Assembly (NCBI RefSeq): GCF_000195915.1 | Contig: NC_002578.1 | Span: forward strand, 682,001 to 746,000 | Direction of reading: 5' to 3' | Origin: Thermoplasma acidophilum DSM 1728 | GTDB taxonomy: Archaea > Thermoplasmatota > Thermoplasmata > Thermoplasmatales > Thermoplasmataceae | DNA length: 64,000 nucleotides | Shown here: positions 47,636 to 56,595 of the stretch, in pieces | Layout: each line of letters opens with the position of its first letter | How positions within the stretch are numbered: the stretch's first letter is position 1 | Notes under the pieces: model-generated | The model's database searches: none | What the model saw: the letters and a program-made list of their open reading frames with translations, nothing else | Told to the model about the DNA's origin: nothing | Position numbers and translations under genes: made by a program

Positions 47636-49293
47636 AGTGTAGACGTTCCCTTAAGGTTTGCATTGGTCTCGTTGATTATCTGGTCGTAGGCCTGCGTTGG
47701 CGTTATCTTGCCAGCGAACAGATCAACTATTATGCTATGGGCAGCGCTCTCAGTTGCCTGGAAGTTCGTTGTATTGTAGTTCCAGCCATAGGCATGCGGG
47801 AACTGCTCACCCGCGAAGCTCTGTATCGGGAAGTTGGTCTTGTACCAACTGCTATCAAGTATGGCTGTCCTTGACGGCAAGGCGAGGCCTTTTGATACCC
47901 ACTGCTTCTCTCCGCTCGGTCCGGTGAAGAACATCACGAACTGTTCAGCGATCCACTTCTGCTGCGGTGTGAGATGGCTGTTTATGGCCAGGCCTCCCGG
48001 AGTTATGAAGTTTAGCGGATCATCTATCCTGAAATACTGTGCTATACCGTTCTTGCTCCAGCCGACGTCTGTTATCAGCGATATCGATCTATCCTCATCG
48101 ATCAACTCCTGTAAAACGCGTATGACGTAATTTGGCTTTATTCTGCCACTGCCCATCTCGCATCTCATGAAATCGTCATAATAGCCATCAAGCCCCTTTC
48201 TGAACTCGGAATACCAGCCTGAATTCTTCCCTGAGCGGACATGCGATCGATGCTTCAGTTCATCAATAATTTCAGATACGGTGGCCTTTGCATCACCCTG
48301 GAGGAACATGTCCTCGGGGTAATCCTTTGATCTTTCTTTTTCGTCGATATCTATGCGCAGCAGATCGGTCTTGCTGAAGTCAAAGGTGTATCCTTCGATC
48401 CAGGAACTAGAGTTCACCTCTCCGAATCTCGTGCCCACAGCTATTATCAAATCAGACTCAAGCGAAGCCTTGTTTGCATATGGATTGCCCCACCCGCCTA
48501 AAAACCCAAGAGATCTCTCATTGTGCTCGGGGAAGGTTCCCTTACCTCCCATGGTTGTGGCTACAGGGGCATTAAGCAATTCCGAAAGCTCCTCGATCTC
48601 CTTACCTGCTTCTGATAGCCTGACACCGCCACCTGCAAGTATCAGTATCTTCTCATGCTGAAGGATGAAATCGACTGCTTTCCTTATCGTTTCACGGTCA
48701 GGCGCAAACCTAGATTCATTCAAACTGTGCTTTGCAGTGAACAGGCCATACTTGTCGGTCTTTAAAGCGAATATATCCATCGGCACGTCAACTAGCGAGA
48801 CGCCTGGCCTACCGTCAAGTGCAATAGAAAATGCACGGTCCATTATCCTCTCTATATTCTCAACATGGTTTATCCTCCATGCCCTCTTGGCGAACGGAAC
48901 GTAGACGAGATACTGTGAAAGATCAGTGACCTGGTTTATCTCCTGATGCGGCCCTGCCCCTTCGTAAACAGATGGGGCATCTCCGGATATCACGATGAGC
49001 GGCGATGAATCAAGTGCTGCGGTGGCAACACCGGTGGTGGCGTTGAGGAGTCCTGGGCCAATGTGCGTTATGACAACGCCTGGTTTGTGGGAAGCGCGGA
49101 AATAACCGTCAGCGGCATGCGCTGCTATCTGCTCATGCCTCACTGCAACTAGCTTGATCTTCGTCTTCCTTATGGCCTCGTACAGGCTCAGTATCGTGTG
49201 ACCGGTGAGGGTGAAAACGTACTCAACGCCATTCCTTTCCAGGTATTCGGCTATGATGTCAGCTCCGGATTTGATATCTTTTTCAGACGCCAT
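47632..49293 (-). CDS. Chimeric ORF: ThDP-dependent (acetolactate-synthase-like) enzyme fused to sugar-binding-protein C-terminus
   Basis: 553 aa. Residues 1-436 are a ThDP enzyme: PYR domain with the activating Glu (E54 in VRHEQIAAHAADGY), GPGLLNATTGVATA, central domain with TTMGGKGTFPEHN, and the opening of the PP domain (LITDVGWSKNGIAQYF...FITPGGLA). The PP domain then stops before the GDG...N Mg/ThDP motif. Residues 437-553 switch to a CUT1 solute-binding protein: INSHLTPQQKWIAEQFVMFFTG, LALPSRTAILDSS, FQATESAAHSIIVDLFAGKITPTQAY. The join falls at GGLA, a string plausible in both families. The product should be inactive both as a decarboxylase/synthase and as a binding protein. Best read as a deletion fusion or an assembly join. 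Confidence 0.85.
   Translation of the reverse strand: MASEKDIKSGADIIAEYLERNGVEYVFTLTGHTILSLYEAIRKTKIKLVAVRHEQIAAHAADGYFRASHKPGVVITHIGPGLLNATTGVATAALDSSPLIVISGDAPSVYEGAGPHQEINQVTDLSQYLVYVPFAKRAWRINHVENIERIMDRAFSIALDGRPGVSLVDVPMDIFALKTDKYGLFTAKHSLNESRFAPDRETIRKAVDFILQHEKILILAGGGVRLSEAGKEIEELSELLNAPVATTMGGKGTFPEHNERSLGFLGGWGNPYANKASLESDLIIAVGTRFGEVNSSSWIEGYTFDFSKTDLLRIDIDEKERSKDYPEDMFLQGDAKATVSEIIDELKHRSHVRSGKNSGWYSEFRKGLDGYYDDFMRCEMGSGRIKPNYVIRVLQELIDEDRSISLITDVGWSKNGIAQYFRIDDPLNFITPGGLAINSHLTPQQKWIAEQFVMFFTGPSGEKQWVSKGLALPSRTAILDSSWYKTNFPIQSFAGEQFPHAYGWNYNTTNFQATESAAHSIIVDLFAGKITPTQAYDQIINETNANLKGTSTL
47986..48000 (-). other. Fusion junction in the ThDP enzyme/binding-protein chimera
   Basis: Coding strand reads CCGGGAGGCCTGGCC then ATAAACAGC: Pro-Gly-Gly-Leu-Ala of the ThDP enzyme runs directly into Ile-Asn-Ser-His of the binding protein, in frame. 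A GGLA string is usual in both parent families at these positions, so the exact crossover base lies within this short shared stretch, as expected for recombination or misassembly at microhomology. Confidence 0.7.
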
Positions 49294-49380
49294 GATAAAA
49301 GAAACGGAATTCTGTTAATATACTTGTTATCTAATGCATTAAACTTAGAAAATATGAAAAATAAAGGTTTAATACTGTCC

Positions 49381-50694
49381 CTAAGACGGAACAGCTTTTT
49401 TAAGCAGCAGCGGGCGATACTTCGTGAATACGACTGTACCGACGAAGTAGACGATGCCGATGAGCACAAACATGTATATGCCGGGCGCATACTTGTGCGT
49501 GACGGATAACAGAGCTCCAAAAGCCAGTGGCACTATTATGCCCCACAGCGTCTCCCAGAACCCTATGTGTCCGCCCCACTGACCGGCATACTCCTTTGGT
49601 ACCAGGAAGGAGCTGACAGCCCACTGGATTCCAGACCACCTCAGGAAGAAGAAGGTCACAGCCAGTATCTCCACGGCGAGTATCGGGGATCTTGCAAGTG
49701 CCGTAGCCAGCAGACCGAAGGTCACGCCAAGTGAACTCACGGTGAAGCCTATCTTCATGCCCGTATTCGGTCCGCGCGTCCTGTTGATGTAGTCTATGAC
49801 GAAACCGCCAGTTATCTCTCCAATGAAGCCAAAGCCCCATATCAGTGCTGTATACGCCAGGGTGAATGTGAGCGTAAAGTGCCTTGCTTCGTACAGATAG
49901 AGTGGTAGCCATGTAAGCAGGCCGAAGAATATGCCTGCCTGCGCTCCGAGACCCATCATGGATCCCCAGTAATCACCGGTTCTGAACCAGGCTGAAACAG
50001 GTGCCTTTGTCTGTTCAACGGCCTTCTCCTGATTTGATCTGATGTATTCAAGCTCTTCCTTGCTGATCTTTGGGTGCTTCTCAGGTGTATCGTACAGTAT
50101 GAATATGAGCCCGAAGGAGAGCAGAATCGTCAGGGTACCGCTGATGAGCAGTGCGTATCTCCAGGCGACGCCCGGCGGTATAATGAGATCAACACCAAGA
50201 AGCAGAAGAGAGCCTAGTATTATACCGACGTTCACTCCGCTGTCGCCTATTGTACCGCTTCTGGCCTTTTCCTGCCTCGGCATCCACTCTGCGGTTATCT
50301 TTGTGACCCCTGGAAAGCCGACCGCCTCCATTACACCTAAAAATACCCTTGCAATGACCAGATACGCAGCAGAAAAAGCACCTGCCGTTGCCGCCTGCAC
50401 GGCACCCCATCCGATCCCGAATCTCGTCACCGCAAGCCTGGAACCGTAGCGATCCAGTATGTATCCCACGACCGGATTCATTATGAGGTATCCGTAGGTG
50501 AACCCATCACCGATTGCAGCCTGCAGTATTGGACTGAGATGGAATTCCGTCGTGAGCACTGGAAGAGCTGACGTGACCAATCCCCGGTCTATGTAGTCGA
50601 ACGTTATGAAGCCGAAGACCATGAGGACAATCGTCCATCGTATGTGCCCTACTGGCCTGTTCACATTCTTAACATCTGATATGTTTTCAGCCAT
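49381..50694 (-). CDS. MFS transporter, ACS (sugar acid/anion) type
   Basis: 437 aa, 12 membrane spans. FITFDYIDRGLVTSALPVL in TM1, GYILDRYGSRLAV (MFS loop motif) and RVFLGVMEAVGFPGVTKITAEWMPRQEKARS in TM4-5 are typical of the anion:cation symporter family (hexuronate, glucarate, tartronate). It lies 87 nt upstream of the chimeric ThDP ORF on the same strand, suggesting that the original ThDP enzyme worked on a compound imported by this carrier. Confidence 0.87.
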   Translation of the reverse strand: MAENISDVKNVNRPVGHIRWTIVLMVFGFITFDYIDRGLVTSALPVLTTEFHLSPILQAAIGDGFTYGYLIMNPVVGYILDRYGSRLAVTRFGIGWGAVQAATAGAFSAAYLVIARVFLGVMEAVGFPGVTKITAEWMPRQEKARSGTIGDSGVNVGIILGSLLLLGVDLIIPPGVAWRYALLISGTLTILLSFGLIFILYDTPEKHPKISKEELEYIRSNQEKAVEQTKAPVSAWFRTGDYWGSMMGLGAQAGIFFGLLTWLPLYLYEARHFTLTFTLAYTALIWGFGFIGEITGGFVIDYINRTRGPNTGMKIGFTVSSLGVTFGLLATALARSPILAVEILAVTFFFLRWSGIQWAVSSFLVPKEYAGQWGGHIGFWETLWGIIVPLAFGALLSVTHKYAPGIYMFVLIGIVYFVGTVVFTKYRPLLLKKAVPS

Positions 50695-50945
50695 ATTCTA
50701 ACATGGAGCAAGCTTTATTTAAATCCCATTTCAAATACATTAGAAGAAATGACAGATAGAATGTTCAGAAAAAATATGATGAAAATATCCAAATTTAAAC
50801 TGTCCTTTATGAAGAAGATGCGAAGTCCAATTACTCGGATGCAGATGTAGCGATCTTTATGAATAGTCAGCGGTGACACGGATCATCATGCCATCGGTAC
50901 AGTTTTCACTTAGATTGCGCTAGTTATTTGTGATGATCTGCCTGA
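50695..50945. other. Intergenic spacer upstream of the MFS gene
   Basis: 251 nt of AT-rich sequence. TTTATTT/AAATCC-type elements close to 50710-50725 should form the minus-strand promoter of the MFS gene. No gene, RNA or repeat is apparent. Confidence 0.35.
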
Positions 50946-51113
50946 CTATCTTACCACGGCAATATAGATCTGGTCATCTTTCTGATAGAAACCTATAATG
51001 TCCCCTTGGTAAGCATCAAGCATCTTTGCTATCCTGCGTGTGAGCGATATTCTCAATGTGCTGTTTGTTAATGTGGCCTTGCTGGTATCTATTAATTTCC
51101 CTTCATGAGCCAT
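50946..51113 (-). CDS. Small AbrB/SpoVT-like (swapped-hairpin) protein, 55 aa
   Basis: 55 aa, starts MAHEGKLIDTSK. The segment STLRISLTRRIAKMLDAYQGDIIGFYQKDDQIYIAVVR follows the AbrB pattern: beta strand (LRISLTRRIAKML aligns with VTIPKKVRELL), helix, GDII.FY, acidic turn, terminal strand. A TTTTAATA box 28 nt upstream of the ATG suits a leaderless transcript. AbrB-fold proteins are DNA-binding regulators or antitoxins; no toxin gene is seen next to it. Confidence 0.7.
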   Translation of the reverse strand: MAHEGKLIDTSKATLTNSTLRISLTRRIAKMLDAYQGDIIGFYQKDDQIYIAVVR

Positions 51114-52095
51114 TTTCTGGGATCCATAGAATGTATTAAAACATTATTATATTATATAATGTTTACAATAAAAAAATAATGCAACAGTTATAATAGTTGC
51201 AAGAGTTGACATTTTGATATGAATCTTTTTGCCTTAAGGCATTGCATAGTTGCCGTCATAATGATAATGCCAATTTACAGCATAGATTTGGATGTTCTCC
51301 ATCTATTTGGTACGATTAATCATGACAGGGCGATTTTGGGATTCCTCAATAATTCGATGTATAAATGATTAGTAAGGAGCCTGAGCGAAGGGATCAAGGG
51401 CAATACTGTATGCTACTGTTTACTGGTACAACCATGAAGATATTTCGCCGTAGGTCTTTTGATGCACGAAGAGATAGGGAAAAGCAATGACCAATGACTG
51501 GCTTCACTGTCAATTGGGAGATCAGTTGTTTGGCAACTTCATAAGGGCACTACTGTGATTTTGCATTTTTCTAAATATATACTGTGAAGGTTGAGTGTGA
51601 ATAAATTATATTTTATCTTCATTTAATATTATCATTCCTAGGGTAAACTCCATATGATAATAGAATAATTCCACAAAAAACATAGATTCAGGTTCATATA
51701 CGCAGGAGCTAATGACTCTTTCCTAATACAATGGATAACTTCTAATATCCCGAAAATCGAATGGAAGAGTCGCTAAAGAACTTGGAAATCTTGATCAATA
51801 GAGTTAGATCTTTTATTCACTTTATATTCATGTTCTTGCATATATGACCCTTGTTAATTTAAGAATACTTTTCTAGCTCTGACAGAAACTTATTCTCACA
51901 AGTGCTTCAAGAATGTCTTATCGTTCATTATCCTGTCAGCTATGTAATTTAATTTATTTTTGCAGATCTAGGCGCCTCCTAAATTACCTAAGACAAATAT
52001 TTTACAACGATAGCTCAGCATTGGAGCTTTTCATAAGAATTTGAATTCCTAATCTGCTGTGATAAAAACTTAATATGACAGTAATATAAACAGAC
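51114..52095. other. 982-nt AT-rich region without a convincing gene
   Basis: This is the boundary into the glycan island. A 49-codon plus-strand frame at 51219-51368 (starts MNLFALRHC, hydrophobic centre) has no family match by eye and is not called. Many short frames are interrupted, as in decayed DNA. The last 35 nt hold ACTTAATAT at about 52068-52076, a TATA-like box about 25 nt before the epimerase ATG. Confidence 0.4.
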
Positions 52096-52875
52096 ATGAA
52101 AATTCTGGTGACTGGCAACAAAGGCTTCATTGGCGGACATATATATAATTATTTGAAAGCAAGGAATTATGAGGTATATGGATATGATATTGGCGATACA
52201 TTGGAGGACGTCAAATATGATTTTATAATCCACATGGCCGCAAGGGGATTGATAAGATTATCCAAGGAATACCCTTATGAATACTTTCAGGACGGGTTGG
52301 CCCTTACGATGAAATTTCTTGAACTTGCAAGAAAGAACAATTCTATGTTTATTTTTCCATCATCGGGTTCAATAGAAAATCCAACGAATCCATATTCTCT
52401 TGGTAAGAAACAAGCGGTTGAATGGATAAGATTATTCAACAAATTGTATAACCTAAATTATTTCATATTGAAATTCTTCAACATATATGGGGAAAATGCC
52501 AGGAAGGGTGCAGTATATCTCTTTACAAGGGCGGCACTCACAGGAGAAACAGCAACTGTTTACGGAGACGGTTCCCATGTGAGGGATTATTTATACGTAG
52601 GAGACGTCGTAAAGCTTGTGGAAGACATAATAAATGGTCGTCTCAATAGTGGAGAATATGAGGTAGGTTCCGGCATTGGCACATCTGTCAATGAATTGAT
52701 AAGTCTTATAGAAGATGTGACAAAAAGGAAAATAAAGTTTATTCGAAAAGACTACGTAGTCGATGAGGCCGATAATCTAGTAGCAAAAAATACAGTTATC
52801 AAGCGTCCATTACCGTTGAAAGAGGGCATTGAAAGAGTAATGCAGTGGATAAAGGAAAGCGAAATTAAGGCTTAA
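52096..52875 (+). CDS. NAD-dependent epimerase/dehydratase (nucleotide-sugar SDR)
   Basis: 259 aa, short for the extended-SDR family (about 310). ILVTGNKGFIGGHIYNYL is the NAD motif, HMAARG the third conserved block, and NPYSLGKKQAVEW (about 98-110) contains the catalytic YxxxK; GDGSHVRDYLYVGDVV is the sugar-nucleotide-binding segment. Probably a UDP/dTDP-sugar 4-epimerase or dehydratase that feeds the neighbouring glycosyltransferases. First gene of the AT-rich island. Confidence 0.85.
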   Translation: MKILVTGNKGFIGGHIYNYLKARNYEVYGYDIGDTLEDVKYDFIIHMAARGLIRLSKEYPYEYFQDGLALTMKFLELARKNNSMFIFPSSGSIENPTNPYSLGKKQAVEWIRLFNKLYNLNYFILKFFNIYGENARKGAVYLFTRAALTGETATVYGDGSHVRDYLYVGDVVKLVEDIINGRLNSGEYEVGSGIGTSVNELISLIEDVTKRKIKFIRKDYVVDEADNLVAKNTVIKRPLPLKEGIERVMQWIKESEIKA

Positions 52876-53015
52876 TTTGATTGTAAGAAAATAATGCAAC
52901 ATTGGAATACTCAAGATAAGCCTAAACATCTGGAAACCATTAAATATCTAGATGGATGATCTGGGCTACATAATATCATCTAGACAGGAAGAACAAAAAG
53001 ATTGGGAGGTATTGA

Positions 53016-53819
53016 ATGAGCAAAACAGTATGCGTAATAAACGACTATTATAATTCTCCATTGGTATCTAAAGCCATTAACAGCGCCATGAACCAGGTTG
53101 ATGGAATAGTGGTGGTAGGTTCTCCTGGGAGAAATTTGGAAATTGAAGACGAAAAGGTAACATTTATCCAGAGTCAAATATCTGATGTGGGAAAGAGATA
53201 TTTCATTGGTCTTGAAAAAATAGATGCTGATTATTATTTTCTGCTTGACTATGACGACATATTCCTATCAAATAAAGTAAATGCCCTCAAGCGTGTTTTC
53301 GAAAATGGAAAGGGCGGCGCTGCAAAAGAATCCGAATACTACAATCCGTCTTTAAATTACATCAGTAATGTCATAAGAAATCGCATCGATTGGCATATTT
53401 CAGAATATTCTTTTGATGCTGATTTTAAGAAATACCTCCTGAAATTCGTGGAAAAATATTCTATACCAACCCACGTGAGCTTTGATAAGATACTTTTCGC
53501 TATAATGCTGAATTATGGTAATATGCACGTTGTAAACAGCAAATTGACTGAAATCGTTTCACACGGCGATTCAAGGATGCATGCAAAAAGGAAAAGAAAG
53601 TTTTACAGCGAGACCTATAAGGTTTTTGAGAAGTTTAAAAGTATACCGGATCTTAACCAAAGCTGCAGGCAGTATGTTGAATACACTTATGATCTGAACC
53701 GTTACCTGTCTGAACCTACGAGGGAAAATTATGAACATTTGTTGGCATCTGGAAAATATCCTATTCCTCTGTATAAGCGACTCTATTATAAATACTATTC
53801 AATAATGAAGCCCGAATGA
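53016..53819 (+). CDS. Family-2-like glycosyltransferase
   Basis: 267 aa. GT-A-like: N-terminal VCVINDYYNSPLVSKAINSAMNQ (nucleotide-binding strand-helix), then DADYYFLLDYDDIFLSNKV at about 69-87, whose Asp cluster corresponds to the metal-binding DxD region. The central part (SEYYNPSLNYISN) is not family-typical, and no membrane segment is present. Probable cytoplasmic transferase for surface glycan assembly. Confidence 0.65.
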   Translation: MSKTVCVINDYYNSPLVSKAINSAMNQVDGIVVVGSPGRNLEIEDEKVTFIQSQISDVGKRYFIGLEKIDADYYFLLDYDDIFLSNKVNALKRVFENGKGGAAKESEYYNPSLNYISNVIRNRIDWHISEYSFDADFKKYLLKFVEKYSIPTHVSFDKILFAIMLNYGNMHVVNSKLTEIVSHGDSRMHAKRKRKFYSETYKVFEKFKSIPDLNQSCRQYVEYTYDLNRYLSEPTRENYEHLLASGKYPIPLYKRLYYKYYSIMKPE

Positions 53820-54119
53820 CCGTCCATCTAAGTGAAACAATTAGGTAGATGATCCGACGTTTATCATCGTCAGGGTAATGAACGAAGTATTATGTTTGTT
53901 CGTTCATCGTTTTTAAAGAGATTAATGTTTCCAAAAAAGCACTTTGATTGCATGCCGCACTATATATGATATGGCTTTATAGACTTTAGAATTTAGGCGG
54001 AAGATTTACTGGTATATACCGTGAAATATGTGCAGAACACAATCTGCCTTCGAAGACATGAGAAATATGGCATGTATATACAGTAATATTATTATTATAA
54101 ATTATTATAATCCTTTTCG
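53820..54119. other. 300-nt spacer with an inverted repeat
   Basis: No gene. ATGAACGAA (53878-53886) and TTCGTTCAT (53899-53907) form a perfect 9-bp inverted repeat with a 12-nt loop, followed by CGTTTTTAAAG, 58 nt after the preceding stop. It could terminate the glycosyltransferase transcript. The AT-rich block TTATTATAAATTATTATAATCC at about 54092-54113 is the probable promoter of the next gene. Confidence 0.5.
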
Positions 54120-55271
54120 ATGAGAATAGTATTCTGTACGTTGGCCGATTTAAGAACTGGCAGAGGTGTTGAAAATGTAATACTTAACCTTATTAAATAC
54201 CGACCAAGCGACATACAGATACTTCTTATACAAACGGATCGATTGCCTAACAAGCGAATTTCGAATGATTACGTGCAGGAGGTTCTTAGGGAGATTGATA
54301 TAATTACGATCCACAGGCATGGGATTCAATCTAGAAACAAATTCATGAAACTCTTGGAAGAATTCTTGATAAGACCTGCCATTCTTGACTATAGGCAAGC
54401 CATTAAGGAAGGTAAGTTCAAAAATTTAGGTCATATAGATCTTGCATATCTTTTTTACAATCATTATTCGATCTTCTTCAAGGGATATAAAATACCAATA
54501 ATAGGTGGAGGTCATACAGATCCACTTAAAAATCCCAAGATGTTTTTAGAGAAGAATCTCAAAAACGTATTATATTATCTATTATATTATAAAATATATT
54601 TTAGAATATACTTTAAATATTTAAATGGTTATCATGCTTTTCCCAAAGACGCTGATATTTTCCAATATTTGAAATTCAAATATGAAATGGTATTGCCCAT
54701 TGGAACAGATACGTCGATCTATCATCCAGATTTCGAGGACAGGCATGGTAAGGTAACTTTTTTCTTCAATGCCGCCCTGACTTATAAGAAGGGATTGGAT
54801 ATAATATTACCAATGCTAGATATGCTTGGCGACATCGAAATAGAATTCCATATAGCAGGATCGGGAGAACTTGAGGATGTGATTAAGCATCAGAAGAAGG
54901 TTGTATATCACGGTGTACCGAGTAATGATGAACTGTCGCGATTATACAGGTCATTCGATGTCTTTGTCTATCCAAGCAAGGAGGATTATTTTCCGCAAGT
55001 TGTCTTGCAAGCCCTGGCATCTGGAATGTATGTTCTCGCTGGTGATTTTTTAAGAGGCGTTTTTGATGAATTCGAAGGAAAGTATCTTGAGTATGTGGGC
55101 ATGAATCCCGAGGCTTTTGCCAAGAGGATAAATGAAATTTTGAAGAATCCTGAGATCATCGATCATGATAAGAAGCTTGAATTTGAATATGTTAAGGAGA
55201 ATTACGATTGGTCAGTAATAGCCAAAAGGTTTTATGATTATTTGAAGGAATTTGTCTCGCTAAATAAATAA
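54120..55271 (+). CDS. Family-4 glycosyltransferase
   Basis: 383 aa GT-B protein. N-terminal VFCTLADLRTGRGVENVILNLIK; C-terminal Rossmann domain with FFFNAALTYKKGLDIILPML (about 217-236), HIAGSGELEDVI, YHGVPSNDELSRLYRSFDVFVYPSKEDYFPQVVLQALASG, in which the family-4 E.FP..VLEA motif appears with Asp for Glu. No membrane span. Likely adds a sugar to a lipid-linked glycan. Confidence 0.85.
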   Translation: MRIVFCTLADLRTGRGVENVILNLIKYRPSDIQILLIQTDRLPNKRISNDYVQEVLREIDIITIHRHGIQSRNKFMKLLEEFLIRPAILDYRQAIKEGKFKNLGHIDLAYLFYNHYSIFFKGYKIPIIGGGHTDPLKNPKMFLEKNLKNVLYYLLYYKIYFRIYFKYLNGYHAFPKDADIFQYLKFKYEMVLPIGTDTSIYHPDFEDRHGKVTFFFNAALTYKKGLDIILPMLDMLGDIEIEFHIAGSGELEDVIKHQKKVVYHGVPSNDELSRLYRSFDVFVYPSKEDYFPQVVLQALASGMYVLAGDFLRGVFDEFEGKYLEYVGMNPEAFAKRINEILKNPEIIDHDKKLEFEYVKENYDWSVIAKRFYDYLKEFVSLNK

Positions 55272-55319
55272 TTGTTATTCTTAAAAAAAATAAAATATAC
55301 AGAGGCAATGCTAAGATGA

Positions 55320-56444
55320 ATGAGGATTGCAATAGTCGTACCGTATCTGGCTAAGGTGGAGGGTAATAAAATAGCACTTATACTTGCATCAAAGTTGGCT
55401 AAAAATAATGAGGTTTTTGTAGTATCCTATGCTGTTAAGGATAGCATAATAGATGAAGTAAATTCCCTCATATCGCCGGCTAAATTCTTTTATCAAAAGG
55501 CGATAAGCAATGGTAGATATGGCATTAGATTTGCCATAAAATATCAGTTATTAAAGGGCGTTGATAGGAAAATGGCAAATCTCCTGAAAGCATTGATGCC
55601 GCTGGACATATATCTGGTTATTTCGAACGAAGGTCACTGGATCCCAATATATTTTGACAAAGCGTATGGTACTAAATCTGCACTGGTCGTTATGGAACTA
55701 CATGATCATGGATTCATATCGGCGGGAAACGATCCCCTTAGATTTCCTATTCTGAGAACTGTTCTTGCATCTCCAGCCTATGGTCTAGCAAAGGTTATTG
55801 AATATAAAAGATTCAAATCGTTTGACATTTTATTTGCCAATTCAAAATGGACCCAGATAGTCTTTCAGTATCTCTATGGCCTTCCAGTGTCTGGTATCTT
55901 ATTCGGAATAGACACCGAAGTGTTCAAGCCAACCCCCTCCAAGTTTTCAGAAATGAATTTTATAGCGGTGCCTACAATAAGCCTGAAGAAGGATTATTAT
56001 GGTAGACGGCTCATTTCAAAATTGGCGAAGGATGGTATTCCGCTTTTGTCCTACGGTCCGATAAAGATTGAAGGGGTTAAACATCTGGGCTATCTGAGTC
56101 AGGATGAGATGGTCAAGATTTTATCTGCGGCAAAGGCAACCTTATTCCTTTTCAATTATGAGGCCTTGGGTCTCATTCCCTTCGAAAGTCTCGCATGCGG
56201 AACACCCGTTATAACATATCCGAAGCAGGGACCACTTGTGGAACTAAGTGATAATCCGAACGTTATATATTTCAGAGAGTACGAAGAATTACTGAAAAAT
56301 TGTAGGCTTCATCTGAATTCAGCCAAGGATGAAATGACTATTAATAAATGCAGAGAATCTGTTTTAAAATACGATATTTCTAAAGTTTCTGTGGATGTTG
56401 AGCAACTATTCCAGACCATAATTTTCAATAAAAACAAATCATGA
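55320..56444 (+). CDS. Glycosyltransferase, GT-B (family 4-like)
   Basis: 374 aa. Starts RIAIVVPYLAKVEGNKIALILASKLAKNNEVFVVSY. The C-terminal half holds FANSKWTQIVFQYLYGLP, GIDTEVFKP, LGYLSQDEMVKILSAAKATLFLFNYEALGLIPFESLACGTPVI, the family-4 donor-binding block with E276-like Glu residues. It lies 48 nt after the previous glycosyltransferase, probably in the same transcript. Confidence 0.84.
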   Translation: MRIAIVVPYLAKVEGNKIALILASKLAKNNEVFVVSYAVKDSIIDEVNSLISPAKFFYQKAISNGRYGIRFAIKYQLLKGVDRKMANLLKALMPLDIYLVISNEGHWIPIYFDKAYGTKSALVVMELHDHGFISAGNDPLRFPILRTVLASPAYGLAKVIEYKRFKSFDILFANSKWTQIVFQYLYGLPVSGILFGIDTEVFKPTPSKFSEMNFIAVPTISLKKDYYGRRLISKLAKDGIPLLSYGPIKIEGVKHLGYLSQDEMVKILSAAKATLFLFNYEALGLIPFESLACGTPVITYPKQGPLVELSDNPNVIYFREYEELLKNCRLHLNSAKDEMTINKCRESVLKYDISKVSVDVEQLFQTIIFNKNKS

Positions 56445-56595
56445 TTGTTATTAGTCCTTTCAATTTTTTATTACCGATATATGTTTTGTCTTGGCATTAC
56501 TAGCATACAGCTTTTTATATTTGCAAAAAATGCCTGCTTTGAAACACATCTTCTTTGCGCGCTTATGGATTTATGGCCATTCTTTCATCGAGCTA

